Positions 14,401-25,800 of a stretch of 64,000 nucleotides of DNA are shown here, one piece after another. The stretch lies in NCBI RefSeq assembly GCF_000524195.1, contig NW_020170390.1, positions 660,196-724,195 of the forward strand. Reading direction: 5' to 3'. Position numbers and translations under genes: made by a program. Origin of the DNA: Echinococcus granulosus. Lineage: Eukaryota > Platyhelminthes > Cestoda > Cyclophyllidea > Taeniidae. The notes beneath the pieces are model-generated. The model did not search any database. It had not been told where the DNA came from and saw only the letters and a program-made list of their open reading frames with translations. The stretch's first letter is position 1; every line of letters starts with the position of its first letter.

Positions 14401-17369
14401 TCAAAGGCCCTGAAGTGTCGAGCGTTGAATGTCAGGTCAGTGCGATTCTCCGACCTACACGAGTTTATGCTGCTAACGTAGAAATCCGACCAAGAACAGC
14501 TGAACTTGCTAGACAGATGGGTATGACTCCGAATGCAATAATCTGTCCCTCAACTATTGAATTACAGACAGAGTTGGCCGAAAATGCTGGGATTCAGGTG
14601 ATGGACGTAAAGGAGGTCGGCAGCATGGAACTCGTTGCGGACACATCGCTCTTCAAAACGAGTTTTTGCGAACGTGTAACTGATTTGCGAAGGCAGAGCA
14701 TTTCAGGCGGTAAGCCATTTATGGACAACATGAACATTACTGGCGGCAAATCGGGTCTCACTCTGGGGCAGGCGCAAATCCAAAAGATTGGGCCTAAGTC
14801 GGTGTCGAACGCAAAAACATTTACATTGCAGGATGTAGGTTGTGAGTTCGCAATAAAGAGTGCAAGGGTTGGGGCAGTTTGTAACCAGTGTCATGGCAGG
14901 GGCCGGATTGAGAGCTCCCTGACGGCTTTCTCTCCGATCCGGAGTACATCAGTAGACTACAGCAGAAAGCCTTCATTCATCCATCAGAGAGCAAGCACAC
15001 CTGTCACAAAGACCGTGGAATGTCAGGTAGGTGCGGTATTGCGCCCGTCGTCCATTGAAATTGGTAATATTGGCGTAAAACCGAGAAACGGAAAAGTTGC
15101 TGAATATTTGGGCATGAATGTCGATTCAGTGCTCTGTCCGGCTAGAGTGCAAATGATACCAGAGATAAGAGAGGCACCAGGAATAGAGATTGTCAATGTA
15201 GCAGATGTGGCTCATACGGAAGTTCAAGTTGGCGAAATTGTTATTGACGCGGATGTTCAAACTCAACGACCTCAGTGGTCATCAGTTGCTACAGATACCC
15301 AAAAAAAACCTCATCTACTACTTAACATTAAGAGCAACGGAGACGGTCTTACTATCGGACACAGTTCACCCCCTGCATCTATGCGGAACGTTGGCACTGT
15401 TTGCGATAGCTTCACTCTAAATGACATTGGCTGCGAAGTCGTACTACGAAACTCATCCATTGGAGGCGTGTGTACGTCTTGTCGAGGTAGTGAAAGAACG
15501 GCGTCTGCCTCTGTGAAGACGATGCCGAGAGTGTTGGAAACGCAAGGTGTCGAAACCTCGCATCAATACAGCACATTGGCGTCAGCCTTGGTGATGACCA
15601 AAGCAGTTCTTTCAGAATCGAAATCTTGCCAAGTCGGAACTGTCCTCACTCCTACCTGTTTGAATGTGGCAGGGGTTGAAATGTATTCTAAAAGCACAAC
15701 GTCATTCGCGTCTTCCGGCACAATCGTTTATCCGGCGGCCGTTGAAGTTGAAAGTAGACTCATGGAAAACTCTGGAATACAAATAAGGGAAGTAGCAACC
15801 ATGGACTCCATGAATGTTATTTTGGGCGAAAAATCGTACATTGCGAGCACACAGAAAATGGCTAAATCGAAGGTGGAGTCATGCGTGCTGGAGATAAAGT
15901 CATTCCACCCAGAAGCGGTTCGTGGGGAGCTTTCTACCTATCGAATGGCGGTAGGATCACTCGCATCGACTGGGAAATTTCACCTACAGAATATCGGCTG
16001 TGAATTCAGATTGAGGAATGCCACTTATTCTACACCGAAGTACCCACATCCCTTAGCAGGCAGTTTTGAGCCTAAGACACTAGTGGGAAATGGTTTAAAA
16101 AGCAGTATAGGTTCACAAAGAACAGATGCCTCTTGTCAAGTTGGGCTCACGCTAGTTCCGACAACAGTACATGTGGCAGACATGGCTGTCAGCGCCAGCG
16201 AACAGCGCGTGGCGACTAGTCTTGGACTCAAAGCAAATGCCATTATTTGTCCATCAACGGTGGATCTTGAAACCCAACTAACTGAGACTGCTGGAGTAAC
16301 AGTAACTGATGTCCATGCTGTAAAGGAAATCGGAATTACTGTTGGAGAGAGGAAGGGCGTCGTGAATGTTACCGGACGGAATCTGAAAGTGCAAGAAAAG
16401 GGCATCATCTCCAGGCCCACGGAGCCCATCTACCTGAGCTTCACCTCCTACCCACCCACGTGCGTTCAAGACACTCATCCAAAGTTCGGCAAAGTGCGCG
16501 AAACCACGACCACTCAAGTGATCAAGGCGATTGATCAAAATTCCAGATGCACCTTTCAAATACGACGAATAGGCGAATCACTAAACCCGTACCCACTGTC
16601 ATTAACACAAATTGGACCTGCACAAGAGAATTTAAGGAAAGAAAGTGCCAGCTGTCAAGTTGGTGTCACAATGGTTCCGAGTAAAATGAATGTTTCAAGA
16701 GCTAAAGTAATCGTGGAAAAGAAGTCCAGCGCTGACATTATGGGCATCTCAGGACCATCAGTTCTGCAATCAACAACATGCGAACTCGAATCACGCATCT
16801 CAGAAAGGCCGGGCATTGGAATTGCTCAAATAGACGCAGTGGAACAACTTCAGCTGCAAATAGAAGGCGAAATCTACAATGCATCTGTTGTGGGAGGTGG
16901 TGCGAAACCAAAGACAACCGGAACGACAGGCCCTCAGGGCTGGAAACATGCACCAATCAGCATCACTGGCCATCCAAGGACGGACACCCATATACCTTCC
17001 TCAATTCAGCGGTCAGATAAAGGTATTTTCAACACCATCGGACCGTATCTGGTGACGATGAAGGGGGGTACAGTACAGAGCCGGAGTATCTTGGAGATAG
17101 GCGCGCTTACACTTGGTGGAAAGAGCCTGCAACTGAGCGTAGATGGCGATCTACGTGGCAAGTTAACAATGCAGACAGCTCAACAACCGAGTAGTAGTGG
17201 GCGTAAGTCCACTAGCTATCCGGACTCCTCCCAACGCCTCCGCTCACCCATCAGTCCCGGCGATCGTCTGCTTCCCCGACGACCCAACTCCCAGCTATGC
17301 GATGTCGCCTGTGAGGCTTTGATCAAACCTGAGACATTAGAGAAACGTCTACAAACAGTTTTTATCTGA
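5465..17369 (+). CDS. Plakin-family cytolinker with spectrin-like helices, SH3 and a novel C-terminal repeat array
   Basis: Exons join in phase: 5465-5502, 5764-5880, 5934-5981, 6030-6101, 6522-6602, 7117-7212, 7264-7392, 8580-8911, 10067-10172, 10250-10367, 11001-11205 and 11279-17369. All have AG acceptors and GT donors. The first eleven encode helical, spectrin-repeat-like sequence (for example LNVISSQLKAIQAEVVEF). The exon at 8580 adds a plakin-type SH3 segment (VQLLIDYVGSNFTVKKGD, then LWKVMTSNGPQYIPS), which matches the SH3 embedded in the plakin domain of plectin, dystonin and desmoplakin. Plakins link cytoskeletal filaments to junctions or membranes. The last exon (about 2030 residues) has no classical 38-residue plakin repeats or coiled-coil rod; it carries a different repeat array, listed separately. 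The start codon was not found and the 5' end probably lies further left. The plakin assignment is fairly sure; the function of the tail is unknown. Confidence 0.75.
7393..8579 (+). other. Plakin intron holding a GC-richer block with an inverted repeat
   Basis: Intron between the last helical exon and the SH3 exon. From about 8030 to 8350 the composition is more even than in the flanks. GAGCCACCA at 8151-8159 is the exact reverse complement of TGGTGGCTC at 8249-8257, about 90 bases apart. This could be a degraded small mobile element, but no target-site duplication was identified. Confidence 0.3.
8912..10066 (+). other. Plakin intron with three plus-strand open frames
   Basis: Between the SH3 exon and the next helical exon lie frames at 9093-9302, 9452-9682 and 9714-9962. 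They are 65-83 codons long, in two different frames, and end in stops. The second follows an acceptor-like TTTTAG. None has a recognisable domain and none fits the phase of the flanking plakin exons, which join directly (AA + A) without them. They could be chance frames or relics of an inserted gene. Confidence 0.25.
10368..11000 (+). other. Plakin intron, nothing further seen
   Basis: AT-rich intron between the exons ending at 10367 and starting at 11001. I see no gene, structured repeat or RNA in it. Confidence 0.5.
13356..16890 (+). repeat. Seven-copy protein repeat (CQVG/CPSTVEL modules) in the giant plakin exon
   Basis: Seven diverged modules of about 75-80 residues begin at 13356, 13890, 14430, 15021, 15627, 16134 and 16653, so the period is 169-202 residues. 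Each starts with a motif like CQVGTILTPTRV (the second copy has TQVG), continues to (I/V)CPSTVEL, then an LTETxGIxVxDV stretch, and often ends YxAS. Copies 5 and 7 have lost the central Cys-Pro. Between modules lies a second unit such as FTLQDVGCEF, followed in four places by CPTCHC (13791), CDFCHGSG (14289), CNQCHGRG (14880) and CTSCRG (15471). Two of these four fit CxxCxGxG exactly, as in DnaJ cysteine-rich repeats, but each stands alone. Shorter xQ(V/I)G elements recur N-terminal to the array (about 11830-12650). I do not recognise the family; a beta-rich fold is a guess from the alternating hydrophobic pattern. Confidence 0.8.
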
Positions 17370-19307
17370 AGCCCCAACACCTCCCCTTTTAACAGTACTT
17401 TTGTCCTGTGCAATTATGCTCTTACTTTTCGATTTACAGTGCGTTGACTAAAAAAGTAGCAAATTCATTTGTAAAGGACGTTTCGTATTACACATATCGT
17501 AACAACTGCAATTCCACAGTAGAGTTGGAACTGGAAGCTAGAGTTTCAGACCTTCAAAACACTACTTTTTCGCAAAATCACTTCTTCCTTCGATTTTTCC
17601 ACATGATTTCTAGTCTATAGTTCTTTTAAACTTGATGCTATGACCAACAAAAAAAAAGACAGTTAATTTCTTTAAAGACCCGTCTTATTTGAGTATTAAA
17701 GTCTATTTTTGGACTAGTGTTAATGACCTTAAATCGTGTCTCTAGACTTTAAGCCATTTAGAGTTCATTGTTATTACAACAATTACTGAGCGCAATATAC
17801 TTGGTTCGCCCCTTTAAAAAAATGAAATGTATTTCCTTGAATCTATGGGATCAAGTTTGGTTGAAATTTAATTAGCGTGCCGTTCGCATGACCTTCCAAC
17901 CTTCCCACACAATTCACCATCGTCGCTGATTGATGGTTGTAGTGTAGAACAGGCAAAAGCATAATACGAGCAATTTGACTTAGGGCCATTTTTTTTCCAA
18001 AGTACGTGCAGGTGATGGGATGATTAGATTGACAGACGAATGTTTCTTAGCGAAACAGACTAACGCCGTGGTAGAATCACAACCAACATTGCTTTAAAAT
18101 AAAGATGCGATTGCGAATAAATAATCTTTGGATTCAAATGAAAAGCAGCAGCTAAGTTACAACAGAAAATTTCAAAAAATCTGTCACCCCCTCATTATTC
18201 CTGCATAAAAGTGGAGGGACTGGAAAGTGTTTTTGTAATAGGGCGAAAAAATTGAAAACTTATGATGACTATATATCGTCTACTGTCCAACTATACACAA
18301 AATGGGGAGATTTGTAAGTATTAGAATTAGCTTCGCCTCAATCATTCAACATGTTTCGAATGGACCCCATACCATGAGAACAGGTCTACAAAAGACTCCT
18401 CACGGATGTCACTTGACGTGACAAATTATAGGACGAAGGAACTTTGTGAAGTCAAAAAGTGCTAAAGGTTAGCAGAAGAATCGGAGATTTATACATGACG
18501 TCACCTCGTAGTGCAACAACACCAATGCCTTACGCATTTCAGTTTTATGAAAATTCAACAACCCCTAAATCAGATATGAATAGCAGGAGCAATACATACA
18601 TTCTAGGGGAGAATCTGTACAAGGAAATTAGTTGATTGACTGATGCCAGTCGACACCATTTTTGGGTGCAGATTGAACCTAATTACGTGTTCGAGAGCTT
18701 AATCAGAATTCCTAACAATACTTTGCCACATTAAAAAGAGGAGAAAGCAGTCTGAACGGCGACAACCGAACATTTGAAAGCGTTGCAGCAAAAATCGTGC
18801 CAAATGTGCAAGCAGAAATAGGAACAAAACGTATCGCATAACAACAACAAAATTCATTGATGCAGTTCACCATAAACATAAAAAGAAATCAGTTTATTCA
18901 AACATATATCATATGAATTATCAACGCATTTAGGCTAAAATGGCTCAAAGACAGTAAAAGTGGCCTCATAAAGGCTAATTTTCGAACTTTATTATACCCC
19001 TTTTCGCTTCGCACTCGAAGATCTGAAATCGAGTTGGCAAAATGCAGATAAATCTGATGGCGACGTTTAACGTTATGCACCAAACCAAGTTAGTTGTCAA
19101 AAACAATTCAGTGTCCAAGATTCCGAAACGAACAAAGTATCTTAACTAGTCATGAATTATGAGTAAAAACAAAACATTCACTTCCAAATCAGTGGTGCTT
19201 TTTGGAGTGAAATACGGTTAAAGAAACTGTCTAGCGAATCGATCAAGAGAATTCGAATTCCCGTGATTCTCACTGCTGTCATGCTTTGTGTATGACAAGA
19301 TCTAATC
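17370..19307. other. Intergenic spacer between plakin and transporter genes
   Basis: AT-rich spacer containing the probable plakin 3' UTR, with an AATAAA at 18098, and the upstream region of the transporter. No coding exon was recognised on either strand. Confidence 0.5.
18098..18103 (+). terminator. Candidate polyadenylation signal of the plakin gene
   Basis: An AATAAA hexamer about 730 bases after the plakin stop codon, on the same strand and before the next gene. The hexamer is common in AT-rich sequence, so its use is only inferred. Confidence 0.3.
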
Positions 19308-21302
19308 ATGGTACAATGCTGTCCCAAATACCTCCAAGAGAAGGGATGCTCGGTGCGGCACACCTTGACGCTGATAGGAGCCCTGCTCACCTGTTTTTGC
19401 GTTGATGGTTGCGCGTACAATATTGGCATTCTGATATCCTATTGGTCCTCGTACTTTAACAAGGACACCTTTGTCCTATCATGGATTGGTTCCATTCAAA
19501 TGTTCTTCAGCTACTGTCTGGGACCCCTGACTGGCTTCCTTATAAATCACTTTGGAATAACCCCAGTAGCCATCACAGGAGCAACCGTTGCCTCCATGGG
19601 GCACTTTATCTCCGGGATGCACGGCAACATGATAACACTGTATATATGCTTTGGTGCACTGGCAGGTGCTGGCTATGGACTGCTATATATGACTGCAATC
19701 GTTGCCATCACCACAGGCTTTGATGAGCTACGACCTATAGCCATGGGGATTATGGCCTGTGGCTCGGGTATAGGTGCCTCAATACACAGCATTTTCTATC
19801 CTCTAGTCGAATCAAAAGTAACCTGGAAAGGATTATGTATCGCCACAGCGGGACTGCTGCTACAGGCCTGTGTTTTTGGCTGCCTCCTCGGACTTGCTTT
19901 GCCCAAGAAGCCACCTCAGCAGCCGATGAGCCAATCGCCGCACAATCCCACCGCGAGCATTTTCAGCCTTGATTCTCATGCCCTCGGCATCCTGGGCTCG
20001 GGGTACCTAAACCGCCCCAATGAACCTACTACAAGCGCTGCGTTCATGAACTCTCAACTGGATCTCAAAGCCACTCTGGAAACGCCCAAAATGCAGCACA
20101 TGATGGGAAGTTTGGGATCATTCACTTATTTGGTTGAGGTTGAAAAGATTGCGCAGCAGATTGGTCTATTTGGCAAAGGCATGCCGTTGCACAGGAACGC
20201 TTCTTTCCTCGTCTTCCTAGCCGCAGTGTTTATTCAAGCCATGGGCTCCTACTCCCCAGTCATCCTCCTTTTTGATATATTGCTCGCCGAGGGCTTAAGC
20301 CCAAAGGCGGCAGCCGGCACTACAGCCTTGGTGGGTATATCCAGTGCAATCGCGAGACTCGTATTCGGCACACTGGCCACGTTTCGCTGGGTGAACAAGA
20401 CCCACCTGCTGTCAGTGCTCATGATGGCTGGCGGAGCAATCAACATCACTGTCTTTTTTCTCCACCAGCAGATGTTTTTGCAATTCTATGCCTGTGTTAT
20501 AGGAATTTGTCTAGGTACGTTCTTATGCGAATCGAACCATTTTGAATGCATCAATCCTCCATTTGTATGAATACATGCCTGCATGGCTGCTATTACGTAA
20601 CTACGCATGCTGCCCTTCCCGTGTTAACAGTGGCAATCTCCGCCTAGATTTTATTCACTAAGTACACCAAAACTGAATCGGGTGAGAAAGTGACAAGGCA
20701 GAAGGGATTATGCTTGAATAAAAAAATATGATATGTTTGAACCCTAAGATGTAAAACCACTCAGGTGCTGTTTGGCCTTTGCCTGACAAGTTACTGTACC
20801 TTCACCACTTAGCTCAGAATATAGCAACTTCGTAAAGTACAAGCAAAAGAATTATGAAAGCAAATATCTCAATGAGTGAAAGCATCTTAAATGAACGTGC
20901 ACGAGTGAGACTAGAATTCCGGTCTACTGTAGATGCGTTGGACTGCAAATTACTAGCCTACAAGACTTCAAATTTTCCTGGAATAATAAGCAGCATGTTG
21001 AATTCGTAGGAGGAGTGACAGTAATACACCCACTGGTTCTGGCGGACTTAGTGCAGAGAGAGCGACTGACAGATGCAATGGGGTGGGAGATAATGTCGGC
21101 AGGAATGGGGTACTGCCTGAGCACGCCGCTAGCCACACTGCTGAGTCTACAACTCGGCAACATGCACATCAGCTACATCGTCTCGGGCGTACTGATGCTG
21201 TTTGGGGGTACCCTCGTCGAGCTCACGCGCTGGTCTCGCCGAACCATCAGTGAGGCAGACATCAACCGCCTCCGTAGACGCCTTGAGGGTGCCGCCGGGT
21301 AG
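19308..21302 (+). CDS. SLC16/monocarboxylate-transporter-like major facilitator protein
   Basis: Two exons, 19308-20514 and 21010-21302, join in phase across a 495-base GT..AG intron (CTA G | GA GGA) to give 499 residues. The protein is a 12-helix major facilitator. N-terminal helices carry VDG near residue 33, in place of the DGG(W/F)GW motif common in SLC16. The stretch RPIAMGIMACGSGIGAS at about 142-158 corresponds to the conserved loop and helix of monocarboxylate carriers. A long cytoplasmic loop of about 85 residues separates the two six-helix halves, and the second half resumes near MPLHRNASFLVFLAA. Such proteins carry lactate, pyruvate or other organic acids with protons; the substrate cannot be told here. 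The start ATG at 19308 is the first in frame. Reading on through the donor would stop after 18 codons, so the intron is needed for the last helices. Confidence 0.82.
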
Positions 21303-22800
21303 ACTGCGCAAACACTGTAAGTCATCTCTGGTCTCCAATAGTTCACGAAATATTGTTACCGGTAATGCCAATTTATCACACTATGCGCTCCTGTAGGGGT
21401 TGAGCCATCTCTTAAGGCGTAATAAGACCTACTCACACTGCTCTGAGAGGCTATTGGCATAAATTGTGTGATCGTAAAGTTGTGATGCTAAAAATGGTGA
21501 CTAAATCTGAGACCGAAGGATCTGCTTGAAAAAATAGCTTCCACGCTCATATTAGCCTAGCCGATAAATACACTTCTGTATGACAGTCGAAATGGCTTGA
21601 AAAAAGATTGAGTGCCAAGATCCTGGGCATTACGGTAACCACAAAGTACTTTAAGTTAACATACAGCACGATGACTCCCTGCGCGTCATAAAAGTAAAGC
21701 ATTACTTTGAAATACGAGGATTTACAGTACATCAAAGCCGTAAACGCACCGAAGAAATGCGAAGAACAATCGCAGATGGTCAAATCCCAGCAGCAATTCT
21801 TGCCACTTTAAATTCCAGCAATTTTGCTTCAGAACAAGTGCAAATCTGATATTAACCGCAGTCGGCTCGAAGAATGAGGTCTTTGTGCATACCTCCTACC
21901 TGATGGAGACGGCTCTCGATGCAAATCCCACGTAGATGCTACAAACTACCTGCTAATGAGTGTTTACAAAATTTTGTCAAGAGTTCAATATGACATCTCC
22001 TGTTTTACCATATTATAATGCAATACAGAATAAAGTGCCCATTGATTGTTCATGACAAGACTGCAGCTTTCAACAGGGATCAGCGGTAGGCAGCACTATT
22101 GTACCACATTGTTAAATAAAAATACCGAATGCCTCATGTGTAAAACTTCAAGAAAAATTCCAATACTTTTCTTTGAATTTTTTTATCTAATACACCCATT
22201 TAAACGCTAAAGATCAACTGGTTAGCAACAAGTGAGTTTACCTTTACGTTACAATTTAACATTGGGTCGACGCCAGCATTCAAGTGATGCATTTATAACG
22301 TTCAGAGTGATGTACGCAAGTTTTCAAAATGATGACTATTCGAAGATAAACCTCAAGGATGTATCAATTCCATGCAGAAGTCTTCAGACATTAAACATTT
22401 TGATCTCCAGTTCTAGTTTGCTTAGCTTAGACAACACGACAAAATCAAGGTCATAAGCAAACTGATTGCTACAAAAAATCACTTAGTAGTTGTGATTATT
22501 TCTGCTAAATCATGCGCAATTAAAAGTGCAGGCATTATGATACGAGATCCAAATAACCATCTAGGGCCTTTGAAACATGCTACGAACGCTGAATTTGAAA
22601 CCAGACGTCATACACTGATTTCTGCTGAACAATACTGATCACAAGTGATATGGCAAGCATTACTTTAGCCTCTTATTAAGGTAACAATCGAGACCAATGC
22701 TTCATGGTGGCAACGGTTGATCGTATTACAAGCACCAAATTCGACCAAATTGCGTACATAACTACGCGTCTATTAAAAGGAGAATCGTAGAGCCCGGTTC
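21303..22800. other. Spacer between convergent transporter and MRPL19 genes
   Basis: Probable 3' UTRs of the transporter (plus) and MRPL19 (minus). AATAAA hexamers occur on the plus strand at 22029-22034 and 22115-22120. No coding exon was recognised. Confidence 0.5.
22029..22034 (+). terminator. Candidate polyadenylation signal of the SLC16-like gene
   Basis: AATAAA about 730 bases downstream of the transporter stop, with a second copy at 22115. Inferred from motif and position only. Confidence 0.3.
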
Positions 22801-25800
22801 CTAGGGTGGGTCAGAAGAGGAATTGGAGGCCGAGCCGTTGCGCCAGTGACCCTTCAGGAAGTCCATGTGTCGAAGCAGCTCTGTGTGATGGCGACCCACC
22901 TCACCCATCACTGTATTTTCCTCTGCTGGGGTGATCCTCGATCTTGCAACACACACAAAAAGGACACCCATTGGATGTACTGCAAAATGTACTGAAGTGG
23001 AGCACTAAGGAAAACAGAATGGGATTTTGCCAATGATCCTATAAGGCATAGTATTCGTCAGAAGTTACTTTATTTTTAAGGGGCAATGTGCTATTATCGT
23101 ATAAGTCTACAGAACATCCACATTATCTAGAGGCCTCTGAGACTTATGAAAAATTCGTTCAACTCAAAGCAGCGAGCACAGAAGAGCAGATTTTAGTCAA
23201 GGAAACGGAAGTCGTATTGTGCAAATTATGTGAATGCTGAGCTTCCAGAACAAATGATTGATTAAGACAATAAGTTGCGTAAAAAATGCTGTAATACGCC
23301 GTATTGTTGCAAAACTAAAAGAACCTTCTCGTTAAAAATCAACTGTGTTTTGATTATTACTACACACAGACTCAAGTATGTAATCAACGTGCGTTGAGGT
23401 AATTCTTTAAAAAATGGGTTGTTCATGATGCACAACATTATGGAAATACCCTTAAATATCCAATAACCGCATTAATTAGAATGAACTGCCACAGTGACTT
23501 CTGCATTCAACCTCAGGACTTACTAAACACAAACGCTAAACTAATAGCCTTGTATTGAGTGGAAAATCAGTGCAAGTTCACGATCCAAACACTTAAACAA
23601 GCATGTAGTATAAGGAGAATATGCTTAAAAGTGTTGCTATCCAATTAGAAAATATCACCCACCTGTACATTTTCATCAAGTCGTAACGGTCAATGAGATC
23701 AACCTTCTTTTCAATCTGATTCAACTCTTCAGTAGTGAGATGGCTGTACATGGACTTGAGATCGATGCCTCGGTACCCGTGTAGGTGCCACTGAAAATGC
23801 CACGGTCGTGGAAGCAATTTCACCTTTGAAATCAAAGATATTCAAATAGAGTGACCGTTGACAGTACATACTAAAAGTAACATGCTAGATTTCCAAAATA
23901 CGCTGTTGTAGAAAAAAGTAGGAATGGTCTCGGAAAAGCTATCACAGGGAATTTTCGTGATCCCCAATTTGCACTAAAAGGACACGGCACGCAACGGAGG
24001 TTACGTAAGTGAGATGTGTGCCTACCTTTTTGTCGTTAATAGGGACTGGAGCGTCCTTTTCATGAGGGACAGGTGCGAGGTCGAAGGGGAAACGGGACTC
24101 AGACAAGGGTGCGTCACGTAAGTAGAGGAGGTTTCGGTCTAAACGCTTCTCCAACAGTAACACCTCTATTGAGAGCAGCGTTGGATTGTAGAGCTCAAAA
24201 TTCACCTCTACGGCTAGGTAAAAAATGTGGCGTGTGTGTTTATATTGCTGAGCCAGCAAACAACGCTAGACGGTAAGACGGACGTTCTTCACCTGTCTGA
24301 TCGATGACATTGCGAAGAGTGAAGTTACTCCAAAGGCCTTCATTGTTTCTCTCAATACAAATTCCAACGAACCGATTCTTCTTGTTTGGAGCATGTTTGT
24401 CCGCAACTGTGGTCGCCAAGACGGAACCTGAGCGATAAAAAAATCAAGCAAGAATTGAATCTTACATCTTTCGGACTTAAGCGAAAAGCGCTGAATCTAA
24501 AGACGAGTTCTTTCCACACCCAACTACATATGAAATAAATCTAAACCGGATCCATAAAGAATGGCATAGGGTTACTATTGGCTGGGGTGGATAAAGTAGC
24601 AAAAATTAATGGAGATGTTATCCAGTTTTAAGCCCTGTCAACGTCTATTAAATTGCTATCTACCATACTCTACAAGGTCATTTGATTCCCAACCTCTACC
24701 CAAGCCGACACGTAGGCATCTGACCGAAGTTAGCGTCTGAAAAGGAGGCATACTGATGAATGTTGCAAATAATAGGGCTCCTAAAAAATAACTTTACTCG
24801 AATATAAGGAAATGCAATTCGAGGTTGCTTACATTTAAACGGAAATATGAAAAAGTAAACATATCTGAAATTGACGATATTTCAAATAATAATAGAGTGG
24901 AGAAACCTCAAAGGTCCTTACGGCGATAGTAGGGTAGGTCCCCCAAGAAAGGGTATTTCTTAAAGGACACGTGTTGATCACCCTTTCATTGAATTTTCAT
25001 GAGGATCACGTGGTACAGATACCGGGTCGACGACTTGAAAGCGAAGACTTTCGCTTTCAATTAGGGAAATGACGTTTGAAAATGAACCGATGCGATGTCT
25101 ACGTGAGCACTCCGTGGACTCGCGCGCGAGCAATAACGAAAGCAGGGCAGGCTCACGTAGCAGTGCCACTGCTGTCTATACTTTTAGTGATACAGAAGTA
25201 GGTGGCGAGCAGATGGGACAGTGTGCATTTGATCCAAGCACCTCTTGCGCCCACAAAGTGTGCCAAATGATTCCTATGGTTGTGCAAATACTGCTAGACA
25301 TTCTAGAGACACGAATCCCACCTGTTCACAACTTGAGAGCAGGTCTGAAGGACAAGACTACCGCTGAGATTACAGCCATTACCGAAAATATCAGGCGAAA
25401 TTCAGCAGTTGGATTAGCCTTCGCGAAACAGAGTTTAAAGGACTACAGCACGGGAACACTCCTACAAGTACTCCGTTGCTACCTCTTGAACAACTACCCC
25501 TCCCTATTCGAACCCACACACCAATTATGTAAACTAAGTGTAATCTTTCTTCACATCCCCTATATTCCATCTGATGATAAGCGCTACTCCGCGATAGGAG
25601 AAGTGGTCAAAGTCTGTGAAAAAATGACAACACGTCGGGTCATGCTGCTATCGCTAATTATGAGAAGACTACATCTATGGGTTGAAAATCAAATTGCCTT
25701 TGAGGTTACCAATAATCCCAAAATAGGTGCCGAAGAGATTACTTATAATGCGTATTCATTGCTGTCCGACATGTTTGCCGATTGTTTAATCCATGTACCG

